Part shown: piece after piece, positions 25,837 to 34,773 of the stretch
Position numbering within the stretch: position 1 is the stretch's first letter
How the letters are laid out: each line of letters opens with the position of its first letter
Assembly: GCF_014200725.1 (NCBI RefSeq)
Contig: NZ_JACHCL010000003.1
Location: 1 to 64,000, forward strand
Length of the DNA stretch: 64,000 bases
Reading direction: 5' to 3'
From: Janthinobacterium silvisoli
GTDB taxonomy: Bacteria; Pseudomonadota; Gammaproteobacteria; Burkholderiales; Burkholderiaceae_D
The notes under the pieces: generated by a model
What the model saw: only the letters and a program-made list of their open reading frames with translations
What the model was told of the DNA's origin: nothing
The model's database searches: none
Position numbers and translations under genes: made by a program

Positions 25837-27450
25837 ATGCGCCGCTCCCCTCTTCCACCGCTCGACCACCGCGACAAGCCCGTCATCTGGACTGTTTCTG
25901 TTTCACGCCTGTTTGATCTGTTCCGCGACATCACGCTGGAATACGACGACCTGGCCGAGATCGAGCCGATCAACCTGGGCTTCGACGATGCGGTGCGCCA
26001 CATCCGCGAGCGCATGGCCACCGAGCGCTGCGACGCCGTGATCGCCGCAGGTTCGAACGGCGCCTACCTGAAAGGGCGGCTGTCGGTACCCGTCATCATC
26101 GCCAAGGCCAGCGGCTACGACGTGATGCAGGCGCTGGCGCGCGCACGCCGCATCACGCCGCACATCGGGGTGGTGACCTACCAGGACACGATGCCTGAAC
26201 TGGGCGAATTTGCCGCCACCTTCGGTTTCGAGCTGGCCCAGCGCACCTACGCCACCGAAGAAGATGCGCGCGCACAGATCAATGAACTGAAGGCGGCTGG
26301 CGTAAAAGCTGTCGTCGGCGCAGGCCTGGTGACGGACCTGGCCGAAGAGGCGGGCCTGGACGCCGTCTTCGTGTATTCGGCCGCATCGATACGGCGCGCT
26401 TTTGACGATGCGCTGGAAATGGCCAGATTGACCCAGCTCGAATCGAACCGCGGACGCCGCGTGGCCGTGGCCGACACCTTGCGCGCCAAGCATGGCTTGC
26501 ACGACCTGCGCGGCGAATCGGAAGCGATGGAGGCGCTGCGCCAGTCGGTGGTGCTGTTCGGACGCTCGCCGGCGACAGTGCTGATCCAGGGCGAGACAGG
26601 CACCGGCAAGGAACTGGTGGCGCAGGCGATCCACCGCGAAAGCCCGCGCAGCCTGGGCGCCAATCGGCCTTTCCTGGCGATTAATTGCGGCGCCATCGCC
26701 GAGTCCTTGCTGGAATCGGAACTGTTCGGCCATGAAGATGGCGCATTCACGGGCGCACGGCGCGGCGGCCATGCGGGCCTGTTCGAAGCGGCCAACCACG
26801 GCACCCTGTTCCTCGATGAAATCGGCGAAATGCCGCTGGCCCTGCAAACGCGCCTGCTGCGCGTGCTCGAAGAGCGCGAAGTGGTGCGCGTAGGCGGCAC
26901 GCGCCCGATCGCCATCAATGTGCGCATCATCAGCGCCACCCATTGCGACCTGGAACAGCGCATCCGCGAAGGCCGCTTCCGCGCCGACCTGTTCTACCGC
27001 CTGGCCGTGCTGCGCTTGCACCTGCCTGCCTTGCGCGAACGGGCCAGCGATATCATCGGCCTGCTTGAGTGGTCGCTGAAAAACGCACTGGCCGCGCTGG
27101 GCGCCCGGCCGCATCCCAACCTGCACGCGGAAATTACCGCCTGCGCCCCGCTGCTGCGCTGCTACAGCTGGCCCGGCAATGTGCGCGAATTGCGCAACCT
27201 GGCCGAACGCCTGGCCTTATTTTTGGCGGCCGAACCGCTGCAGGCACTGACCCCGGGCTTCGTGCTGGCGGTGGCGCCCGAGCTGGCCGGCCCAGCGCCC
27301 CAGGCACCGGTCCCCACCGTTCCTGTGCCGCCTGCGCCACAGGAAAGCGCCGCCGAAGTACTGGCCCGCTTCGGTGGCCGCCACGACGCTGCCGCACAAT
27401 ATATGGGCGTGAGCCGTACCACCTTCTGGCGCCGGCTGCGCGCAGGTTGA
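25837..27450 (+). CDS. PrpR-like sigma-54 activator
   Basis: A 537-residue enhancer-binding protein: PrpR N-terminal sensing domain ([17 protein letters not shown] onward, to about 180), AAA+ domain with Walker A GETGTGKE and the sigma-54 contact loop GAFTGA, a proline-rich linker, and a C-terminal Fis-type helix-turn-helix ([19 protein letters not shown]). PrpR senses 2-methylcitrate and activates propionate use. No prpBCD genes are nearby here, so the effector and target may differ. An in-frame TAA lies six bases before the ATG, which fixes the start. A TAGAAT box five bases upstream suggests a leaderless message. Confidence 0.88.
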   Translation: MRRSPLPPLDHRDKPVIWTVSVSRLFDLFRDITLEYDDLAEIEPINLGFDDAVRHIRERMATERCDAVIAAGSNGAYLKGRLSVPVIIAKASGYDVMQALARARRITPHIGVVTYQDTMPELGEFAATFGFELAQRTYATEEDARAQINELKAAGVKAVVGAGLVTDLAEEAGLDAVFVYSAASIRRAFDDALEMARLTQLESNRGRRVAVADTLRAKHGLHDLRGESEAMEALRQSVVLFGRSPATVLIQGETGTGKELVAQAIHRESPRSLGANRPFLAINCGAIAESLLESELFGHEDGAFTGARRGGHAGLFEAANHGTLFLDEIGEMPLALQTRLLRVLEEREVVRVGGTRPIAINVRIISATHCDLEQRIREGRFRADLFYRLAVLRLHLPALRERASDIIGLLEWSLKNALAALGARPHPNLHAEITACAPLLRCYSWPGNVRELRNLAERLALFLAAEPLQALTPGFVLAVAPELAGPAPQAPVPTVPVPPAPQESAAEVLARFGGRHDAAAQYMGVSRTTFWRRLRAG

Positions 27451-27455
27451 GATCC

Positions 27456-28361
27456 ATGGACGACAACGTGATCCTGCACGGCTTGTGGCAACGCTGCATG
27501 CAAGGCGGCACGGCGGCCAACAGCCGGCAGGAAGCCCGGGTGCTGTATGCGCGTGGGATAACACTGGAAGAGACCCTGCAATTCCTGTTTCACGCGCAGC
27601 CAGCCGAAGGCGATTTTCTCAGCTGGATAGCGGCTCGCACGCGCCCTTTGCCGGCCGAAGCGCTGCTGCCGCATGAAGACGTGCTGACCGACGCCGATCT
27701 GCAGTTCTGGAAAGAGCATGGCTACCTGGTGCTGCGCAACGCCGTACCATATACACAGTGCCTGGCAGCCCAGGCAGCCATCTGGGAATTTCTGGACGCC
27801 AGTCCGGACGACCCCGCATCGTGGTACAAAACGCACCCGGGCAAGCGGGGACTGATGCTGCAGTTTTCCGACCACCCGGCCCTGGCGGCCAACCGGCACA
27901 ACGCACGCATCCGCCGCGCGTATCAGCAGCTGTATGGCAAGCAGGCTATCTACGCATCGGTCGACAAGGCCAGCTTCAATCCACCGGAAACCGATACCTA
28001 CAATTTCATCGGCAGCCCGCTGCACTGGGACACCAGCCTGCAGCAGCCGATCCCTTTCAAGCTGCAAGGCATGCTGTATTTATCGGACTGCCCGGCCGGG
28101 CATGGCGCCTTTCACTGCGTGCCCGGTTTCCAGCATCAGGCCGGAGACTGGCTGGCCAGCGTGCCGCCCGGCCAGGGACCGCGCGAGTGGGCCATCGAGC
28201 ATCTGCGTCCTGTACCGGTCGAAGGCCAGGCCGGCGACTTCATCATCTGGCACCAGGCGCTGCCCCATTGCGCCAGCGCCAACCACGGCCCGTTTCCCCG
28301 CATGGTGCAGTATCTGACCTATCTTCCGGAAGATGGCGAAGACCAGGCCATATGGATCTGA
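27456..28361 (+). CDS. PhyH-type iron/2-oxoglutarate dioxygenase
   Basis: A 301-residue protein. After an alpha-helical N-terminal region of about 80 residues comes a phytanoyl-CoA dioxygenase-like core: FWKEHGYLVLRNAVP, the iron-binding HWD motif (HWDTS), and the distal histidine region GDFIIWHQALPHCAS with a downstream Arg (PRMVQYL) for 2-oxoglutarate. It probably hydroxylates a small organic molecule. The substrate is unknown. It starts 5 bp after the PrpR-like gene, so the two are almost certainly cotranscribed. Confidence 0.86.
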   Translation: MDDNVILHGLWQRCMQGGTAANSRQEARVLYARGITLEETLQFLFHAQPAEGDFLSWIAARTRPLPAEALLPHEDVLTDADLQFWKEHGYLVLRNAVPYTQCLAAQAAIWEFLDASPDDPASWYKTHPGKRGLMLQFSDHPALAANRHNARIRRAYQQLYGKQAIYASVDKASFNPPETDTYNFIGSPLHWDTSLQQPIPFKLQGMLYLSDCPAGHGAFHCVPGFQHQAGDWLASVPPGQGPREWAIEHLRPVPVEGQAGDFIIWHQALPHCASANHGPFPRMVQYLTYLPEDGEDQAIWI

Positions 28362-28459
28362 AACGGCCACCGTTCATCCTCGCCGGCCGCCGCTCATCCC
28401 TTCACGCTGGCGCTGCGCAAGCTGCAGTACTAGTATCGTGATCAAGGAGGTAGCACCCA

Positions 28460-29332
28460 ATGAAAAAAACGATACCAGCACTGACCTTGCTCGCCAGCGT
28501 ACTGCTGGCAGGCGCCAGCCAGGCGGCCGCACCTTCGGCGTTCACGGTGAACGTCACCGGCCAGGGCCAGCCGATTATTCTGATTCCCGGCCTGGCCTCG
28601 TCTGGCGAAGTATGGCAATCCACGGTGGCCCGTCTGTGCGGCCCGCAAACCACACGCCAGTGCCATGTGCTGACCCTGGCCGGCTTTGCCGGCGTGACTC
28701 CCATCGCCGGTGATTTACTGGCGCAAACGGAGCAGCAGCTGAGCGACTACATCGTGGCGCAAAAGCTGGGCCAGCCGGCCATCATCGGCCATAGCCTGGG
28801 CGGTTTCCTGGCCTTGAAACTGGCCATCGACCATCCGCAACAAACGGGGAAACTGATCATCGTCGATTCGCTGCCAGCGCTAGGCGCTACTCAATCGAGC
28901 AACATCAGCAAAGAGCAGCTGCAGCAATCGGCAAAGCAGATGCAAGACTTCATGCGCAGTCAGGATGGCGCCAGCTTTGCCGCCGGCCAGCGCCATACCG
29001 TCAACACCATGGTCACCGCACCGGCCGACGTGGAGCGGATCATGGCCTGGGGCCAGCGTTCGGATAAAGACACCGTGATCAACGCCATGGGTACCTTGAT
29101 CGCTACCGACCTGCGCCAGGGCGTGGCGCGCATTTCCTCGCCCACGCTGGTACTGGGCACCTGGATCGCCTACAAGGATTTTGCCCCCCGTTCTGCCATC
29201 GAACAAACCTTCCGCAGCCAGTATGCGCAACTGCCAGGCGTCAAAATCGAGATGGCGGACACGGCGCGCCACTTCATCATGTACGACCAGCCCGACTGGA
29301 TGTTCGAGCGCATCGAACAGTTCCTGAACTAG
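28460..29332 (+). CDS. Secreted alpha/beta hydrolase
   Basis: A 290-residue hydrolase with a Sec signal peptide (cleaved near SQAAA, about residue 23), the oxyanion region ILIPGLASSG, the nucleophile elbow GHSLGG (Ser about 112) and a C-terminal His in DTARHFIMYDQP. The substrate cannot be predicted: esters or lactones are usual for this family. A strong Shine-Dalgarno AAGGAGG lies 9 bases before the ATG. Only 3 bp separate it from the next sensor kinase gene, which suggests regulation and enzyme are linked. Confidence 0.88.
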   Translation: MKKTIPALTLLASVLLAGASQAAAPSAFTVNVTGQGQPIILIPGLASSGEVWQSTVARLCGPQTTRQCHVLTLAGFAGVTPIAGDLLAQTEQQLSDYIVAQKLGQPAIIGHSLGGFLALKLAIDHPQQTGKLIIVDSLPALGATQSSNISKEQLQQSAKQMQDFMRSQDGASFAAGQRHTVNTMVTAPADVERIMAWGQRSDKDTVINAMGTLIATDLRQGVARISSPTLVLGTWIAYKDFAPRSAIEQTFRSQYAQLPGVKIEMADTARHFIMYDQPDWMFERIEQFLN

Positions 29333-29335
29333 GCC

Positions 29336-30394
29336 ATGGCAGCTGCCGCCGACCAACCGCCCCTGCTGGCACGCATCAACTGGTACTGGACGTTCCAGCT
29401 GGCCGGCTGGACTGCGCTAACGCTGTTCAACAGCGTGTACGGCGGCTCTTCACAGCTACGCATCGTCATATCCATCGCCTGCTGGGGTTCGCTGGGCGGA
29501 TTGCTGCTGTCGCACCTGTGGCACGGCATTTTGCGCCGGCGTGGATGGGCGAAGCATGGCCTGCGCTGGACGCGCATCCTGCCCTCGCTGGCGCTGCTGG
29601 CCGCCATCCAGACGGCAAGCGTCACGGCAGCTTTTTACACCATGTATCCCGCCAGCCTGCTCCATGGCGTGGCCTGGCTGCCCGGCGCACTGCTATTCTG
29701 GTTTGCCGTGTTCTTTGTCTGGACGGTGTTTTATTTCACAGTGCTGTCCCTGCGCCGCAGCAGCAGGCTCGAAGCAGAAACGCTGGCTTTGCAGCTGCAT
29801 GCGCGGGAGGCAGAGCTGCGCGCGCTGCAGGCGCAAGTCAATCCGCATTTTTTCTTCAATAGCCTCAATAGCGTGCGCGCGCTGATCTACGAGGACCGCG
29901 ATGCGGCTGCCCACATGATCGACCAGCTGGCGGGCCTGATGCGCCATGCGCTGCAGTCAGGCCAGCATGCGACGGTGCCACTGGCGGCCGAACTGGAAGC
30001 CGTGCGCGCCTATCTCGCTATCGAACAGATTCGTTTTGAGTCGCGCCTGCGGGTGGCCTTCGATATCGCCGATGGCCTGGACCAAGTGCGCGTGCCGCCG
30101 ATGGCGTTGCAAACGCTGGTAGAAAACGCCGTCAAATATGGCGTGGAGGCGAGTAGCGAAGGCAGCGACATTCGCATCACGGCGCAGCGGACCCTACGCG
30201 ATGACGGCACGGCTACGCTAAAAATCGGCGTGGCCAATACGGGTAGCTTGCGCAGTGCACCTGGCTCGACCTGCGTGGGCCTGCGCAATGCGCGCCAGCG
30301 CTTGCGGCTGGTCTGCGGCGACAATGCCAGCCTGGCATTAGTGGAACAGGCAGGCTGGGTGCACGCCACGATGGAACTTCCGGAGCCACGATGA
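29336..30394 (+). CDS. LytS/AlgZ-type sensor histidine kinase
   Basis: A 352-residue kinase with four hydrophobic segments in the first 140 residues, a short coiled coil, the His_kinase box (QVNPHFFFNSLNSV), an N box (VENAVKYGVE) and a degenerate glycine box (GVANTGS, CVGLRNARQRL), which is normal for this class. It overlaps the response regulator gene by 4 bp (ATGA). With no large outer domain, it probably senses within the membrane. Confidence 0.93.
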   Translation: MAAAADQPPLLARINWYWTFQLAGWTALTLFNSVYGGSSQLRIVISIACWGSLGGLLLSHLWHGILRRRGWAKHGLRWTRILPSLALLAAIQTASVTAAFYTMYPASLLHGVAWLPGALLFWFAVFFVWTVFYFTVLSLRRSSRLEAETLALQLHAREAELRALQAQVNPHFFFNSLNSVRALIYEDRDAAAHMIDQLAGLMRHALQSGQHATVPLAAELEAVRAYLAIEQIRFESRLRVAFDIADGLDQVRVPPMALQTLVENAVKYGVEASSEGSDIRITAQRTLRDDGTATLKIGVANTGSLRSAPGSTCVGLRNARQRLRLVCGDNASLALVEQAGWVHATMELPEPR

Positions 30395-31107
30395 ACGAAC
30401 GAAAAATCACCGTGCTGCTGGTGGACGACGAACGCCTGGCACGCGCCGAACTGCGGCGCTTGCTGGCGGTGCATCCACAGGTGGAGATCGTCGGCGAAGC
30501 GGCCAGCGCGGCAGATGCCATGACACAGATCGGCAAGCTGCAGCCAGATTTGCTACTGCTCGACGTACAAATGCCCGGTGCTTCCGGCTTCGACTTGCTG
30601 GCCGCGCTGGACCATGCGCCAGACGTCATTTTTTGCACGGCTTTCGACCAGTATGCGCTGCAGGCGTTTGAAGTGAGCGCCCTCGATTATTTGCAAAAGC
30701 CGGTGCAAGCGGCGCGCCTGGCGGCGGCACTGGCGCGGGCAGGCGCGCGCGTGCAGGCGGCGCCTAAGCCGGCGCCGCGCAAGGTCTTTATCAAGGATGG
30801 GGAGCGCTGCTGGTTCGTCGCGCTTGATGACATCCGCTTGCTGGAATCGGAAGGCAATTACACGCGCGTGTTTTTTGCGGCGCAGCAGCCCTTGATGCTG
30901 CGCTCCCTGAGCCAGCTGGAAGAGCGACTCGATCCTCAACTTTTTTTCCGCGCCAACCGGCGACAGATCGTCAACCTGGCGCATATCAGCAGGGTGGCGC
31001 CGAACGCCTCGGAAGGCCTGGACCTGCATCTGGCGGACGCAAACACTACACTGGTCGAAGTATCGCGCCGGCGCGTGCAGCAATTCAAGGCCATCACCAG
31101 CCTGTAG
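30391..31107 (+). CDS. LytTR response regulator
   Basis: A 238-residue regulator: receiver domain with LVDDERLARAEL, the phosphoacceptor Asp in LLLLDVQMPG and Lys in YLQKPV, followed by a LytTR DNA-binding domain (about 130-238; ESEGNYTRVFF, FFRANRRQIVNLAHI). It is the partner of the overlapping kinase. This is the second LytS/LytR pair in the window. The two pairs differ in sensor architecture and are not recent duplicates. Confidence 0.94.
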   Translation: MNERKITVLLVDDERLARAELRRLLAVHPQVEIVGEAASAADAMTQIGKLQPDLLLLDVQMPGASGFDLLAALDHAPDVIFCTAFDQYALQAFEVSALDYLQKPVQAARLAAALARAGARVQAAPKPAPRKVFIKDGERCWFVALDDIRLLESEGNYTRVFFAAQQPLMLRSLSQLEERLDPQLFFRANRRQIVNLAHISRVAPNASEGLDLHLADANTTLVEVSRRRVQQFKAITSL

Positions 31108-31111
31108 CGAT

Positions 31112-31143
31112 AAAAAAACGCCCGGAAAATATCGCGGGCGTTT
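31112..31143. terminator. Intrinsic terminator between converging genes
   Basis: A 9-bp stem (AAACGCCCG / CGGGCGTTT) with a ten-base loop, flanked by A residues on one side and a short T run on the other. It lies 5 bp after the response regulator stop and 20 bp from the tricorn-like gene's end. Confidence 0.75.
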
Positions 31144-31162
31144 GGGCCAACATGCACCCGCT

Positions 31163-34100
31163 TTATTTCAAGGCCGGGATCACTTGCGGCTGGAAGCGTG
31201 GCAGCGGCTGGTCCTTGAGCTTTTTCGTCAGCAGGTCCAGCGCCACGTCGAGCTGGCGGTCGCCGCCATTGAAAGTGTCGTGCGGCGGGTTTTCCACCAC
31301 CACGTCAGGCACCACGCCCACGCCTTCGATCAGCCACTGGCCATCGATGCCGAACTGGCCGTTTTCAGCAACGCGTGCCATGCCGTTATCGCTCAAACGC
31401 GTATCGTCGCTGAGCCACACACCGGCACCGGCCGTGCGCTGGCCCACCAGCGGCGCCAGGCCCAGGGCCTTGATGCCGGCAGCAAAAGTCTCGCCATCGG
31501 AATACGTCAGTTCATCGACCAGCACCACCAGGTGGCCGCGGAAGCTGTTCTGCATATTCGGCGACGGCTGCACGCCAGGCGGCGCCCAGTATGCCCAAGC
31601 CTTGCGCAGCAGCTTTTCTATCACCCAGCTATCGATATTGCCGCCGTTATTGCGGCGCACATCGATGATCAGGCCATCGCGGTTGATATTGGCGTAAAAG
31701 TCGCGCGCAAACGAAGCGATGTCGCTATCGACCATGGCCCGCAGATGCAGATAGCCGATACGCCCTTGCGAGGCCTTGGCCACCTGTTCGGCACGGCTCA
31801 GCTCCCAGTCGCCATAACGCAGCGCCGTCTGTTTGGCCATATTCACCGGCGTGACGATCAGGGAGCGCGGCGCGGCATTGCCTCGTTTTACCTGCAGCAG
31901 CACCTGCTTGTCGGCCTGGTTCAGCAGCAAATCGCTGATATCGCGCGCACCCAGCACGTCCTTGCCATTGACGGCCGTGATCACGTCGCCTTCTTTCACG
32001 TCCACCTCGGGACGGGCCAGCGGCGCGCGCCCGGATGGCAGCTCCGGCTCGCTGCGGTAGATGTGTTCTACCTTGTAGCCAGCCGCCGTTTTTACCAGTA
32101 CCGCTCCCAGTCCCGCCGGCGAGCCTTCAGGTTCCGTGCGGCGCAATTCACCGGGACGGATTTGCGAATGCAGGGCGCCTACTTCAGCCACCATCATGCC
32201 CAGCACGTCATTGAGTTCGGCACGGTCGGTCACGCGGTCCACCAGCGGTGCGTAACGGGCACGCGCTGCATTCCAGTCCACGCCGCGCATCCTGGCGTCG
32301 AACAGGAAGTCGCGGTGCAAGCGCCAGGCGTCGTTGAACATCTGCTTCCATTCCAGACGCGGATTGGAAATAAAGGTCCAGTCATCGATCTTGACCTTGG
32401 CTTTCGACAGGTCGGACGGCAGCTTGGCGCCCGCCTCGATCACCAGCATGTCGCCCGGTCCCTTGTCGGCAGCCGTGCGGTAATATAAATGCTTCTTGTC
32501 GCGCGCCAGATCAAAATCGCGCACACCGGCCACCAGCAGTTCCGGCTTGGAGCCTGCATTGCCGATGGCCAGGGTCTTCAGGCTGGCCTTGTCCTCGCCC
32601 ATCTCGCGCTCGAGGAAATACAGCCGCTTGTCGTCAACATCGAGGCCGCTGTAATTACCTGCGGCCAGCGGCACCTCATACAGGCGGTCGGCCAGGCCCG
32701 CATAGACGATGTCGGGCAAGGCCTTGGGGTCTTTTTTGGCTTTGCCGCCGGCTTTTTCCAGCGCCTTTTCGGCGGCCTGTTCGGCGGCCTTTTCATCGTC
32801 GCTCTCGGGCGGTTTCACGCCAGGGCGGCTCAGCTCATCGTCGGGCTGGAACGGGAAACGGTTACCCGGCTGCAACGCCAGCGCATACAGACCCGTGCGC
32901 TTGTCAAACACGGGCCCCATATTGCGGTCGCCCCAAGGCGAACCATTGGACAATTTAAAATTACGGTCCGACAAGAAATACAGCCAGCGGCCATCCGTCG
33001 AAAACACGGGCGAACCGGACATATAACGGTCGCTGGTCACAAAATGCAACTGCTTGGACGCCAGGTTGTACAGGCCGATCTGTTCGCGCTGCTGATCGCT
33101 GGCCACGCGCACCAGGGCCAGGTTGCGGCTGTCGGGCGACCATAACACTTCATCGTGCTTGTCCACGCCCGCCTTGCCAGCGTCATCGATCAGCAGATTG
33201 GCCTTGCTGGCCAGGTCCAGCAGCCAGAAGCGCCCCTTTTTGTCGGTGTGCGCCAGCCAGCGGCCGTCTGGCGAGGGATACAGTTTCCAGCGGTGGTTAT
33301 TGTCGCCTTGCGTGGTCAAACGTTCACCTGGACCAGAACCGTCGGCCGCGTACTTCCAGATTTCGTTTTCACCGGTCGTGTCGACGATGGCGAACACGGA
33401 TTTTTCATCGCTGGAAAAAACTGCGTCGCGCGCCCGTGCACCTTCCGGAATGGCGATATCGACCCGGCGCTGGCTGCCCGTGCCGGCGATGCTGACACGG
33501 CCACGCGCCGTTACGATGATGCGTTCATCCTTGCCAGACAGTTGCACGCTGGAGAGGGTATCGAGCGGCGAACGGATCTGGCGCGCGCGCTGCTGGTCAA
33601 AATCGGATACCAGGCTGATGGCCAGTGGCGATGATGTAGCAGCAGGCGCGGCGAGGTCCAGCACATGCAGGTCGGCGCCCAGCTGGTAGACGATCTTGCC
33701 GTCGCCCAGGGAAGCGTTGCGCACGTCCCATTCCTTGTAGCTGGTCAGCATGCGGCGGTCCGTGCCATCGGGCAGCATGCTCCACAGATTGTCGCTGCCG
33801 CCCGCATCGCTGATGTAGTACACGCGGCCCTGCCACCACATGGGGCGCTTGTTATTGCCTGCGCGTACGGCCGCATCGGCGATCAGCGGCACGGCTTCGC
33901 CCTTGCCATCGAGATCATAACGCCACAGCTGCGCATGCGCGCCGCCACGGTAGTTGCGCACATTGTCGTTGGTTGCTGCCAGGCCGAAACGCGTGAAATA
34001 CAAGGTCTTGCCGGCGTCGTCGAGCACGGCGTCATTCGCGTCGGCCACGGGGAACACGCGCCGCGTCTGTTTCACGGGATCGATGGCGGCCACCACGCGC

Positions 34101-34552
34101 CGCGAGGCGGGGCCATCCGTGTTTTGCGTGCTGATCAGCACTTCGCCCTGCGCCGTCCAGCCCAGCACCACCACGCCACCATTATCAAAGGAAATACGGC
34201 GCGGCAAACCACCGGCCAGCGGCATCACATACGCTTCCTGCGCGCCTTCATAGGAAGCGGAAAACGCCATCCACAAGCCGTCGCGTGAAATGGCGGCATT
34301 GGTTTCATAGCCGGGATGCGTGGTCAGGCGCTCTGCCTGGCCGCCGCGCACGCTGGTTTTCCACAGGTCGCCCTCGGCCGTGAAGACCACGGTGTCGCCA
34401 CGGATGGCGGGAAAACGGAAATAGGCGTTGGAGGCGGTGGCGGAAGCAGTAGCGGAGACAGAAGCAGGAGCGGCGGCCAGGGCTTGCGTGGCGGCCGTGC
34501 CCAGCAAGCCGGCAGACAATAACAGTAAGGCGAGCGTACGGGAAATTTTCAT
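31163..34552 (-). CDS. Tricorn-like S41 protease, exported
   Basis: A 1129-residue protease. It has a Sec signal peptide (MKISRTLALLLLSAGLLGTA, cleavage near ALA), two beta-propeller regions rich in DGRW-type blades (about 45-690), a lysine/alanine-rich insert, a core domain with ALHSQIRPGE (catalytic His near 795), a PDZ domain (GDVITAVNGKDVLGARD) and the S41 catalytic part (IIDVRRNNGG, TYSDGE with Ser near 1017). Tricorn proteins trim oligopeptides. The signal peptide implies a periplasmic role. The start at 34552 is set by the signal peptide; the ribosome binding site is poor. Confidence 0.93.
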   Translation of the reverse strand: MKISRTLALLLLSAGLLGTAATQALAAAPASVSATASATASNAYFRFPAIRGDTVVFTAEGDLWKTSVRGGQAERLTTHPGYETNAAISRDGLWMAFSASYEGAQEAYVMPLAGGLPRRISFDNGGVVVLGWTAQGEVLISTQNTDGPASRRVVAAIDPVKQTRRVFPVADANDAVLDDAGKTLYFTRFGLAATNDNVRNYRGGAHAQLWRYDLDGKGEAVPLIADAAVRAGNNKRPMWWQGRVYYISDAGGSDNLWSMLPDGTDRRMLTSYKEWDVRNASLGDGKIVYQLGADLHVLDLAAPAATSSPLAISLVSDFDQQRARQIRSPLDTLSSVQLSGKDERIIVTARGRVSIAGTGSQRRVDIAIPEGARARDAVFSSDEKSVFAIVDTTGENEIWKYAADGSGPGERLTTQGDNNHRWKLYPSPDGRWLAHTDKKGRFWLLDLASKANLLIDDAGKAGVDKHDEVLWSPDSRNLALVRVASDQQREQIGLYNLASKQLHFVTSDRYMSGSPVFSTDGRWLYFLSDRNFKLSNGSPWGDRNMGPVFDKRTGLYALALQPGNRFPFQPDDELSRPGVKPPESDDEKAAEQAAEKALEKAGGKAKKDPKALPDIVYAGLADRLYEVPLAAGNYSGLDVDDKRLYFLEREMGEDKASLKTLAIGNAGSKPELLVAGVRDFDLARDKKHLYYRTAADKGPGDMLVIEAGAKLPSDLSKAKVKIDDWTFISNPRLEWKQMFNDAWRLHRDFLFDARMRGVDWNAARARYAPLVDRVTDRAELNDVLGMMVAEVGALHSQIRPGELRRTEPEGSPAGLGAVLVKTAAGYKVEHIYRSEPELPSGRAPLARPEVDVKEGDVITAVNGKDVLGARDISDLLLNQADKQVLLQVKRGNAAPRSLIVTPVNMAKQTALRYGDWELSRAEQVAKASQGRIGYLHLRAMVDSDIASFARDFYANINRDGLIIDVRRNNGGNIDSWVIEKLLRKAWAYWAPPGVQPSPNMQNSFRGHLVVLVDELTYSDGETFAAGIKALGLAPLVGQRTAGAGVWLSDDTRLSDNGMARVAENGQFGIDGQWLIEGVGVVPDVVVENPPHDTFNGGDRQLDVALDLLTKKLKDQPLPRFQPQVIPALK

Positions 34553-34711
34553 AGGAGCGATCGTCAATCTTTTTATGAAGTAGCGGTCATGGAAACGACG
34601 TGGGACAGCGCCGACATCGGAGCATGATTCTTGCACAGCTTGCGCAATTGCAATACTAATTTTCGGCGAGGTGCGTAAATGCAACACAGTTGCAAAATTG
34701 ACGATACACGT

Positions 34712-34747
34712 AAAAAAACCCGCGCCACTTGCGTGGGCGGGTTTTTC
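34712..34747. terminator. Intrinsic terminator after clpA
   Basis: The arms AAAAACCCGC and GCGGGTTTTT, extended by CCAC/GTGG pairing around a TTGC loop, form a strong hairpin flanked by A and T runs. It lies 27 bp after the clpA stop on the minus strand and is symmetrical enough to work both ways. Confidence 0.85.
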
Positions 34748-34773
34748 TGATACTAACTGCGCAACTGTCTGTT

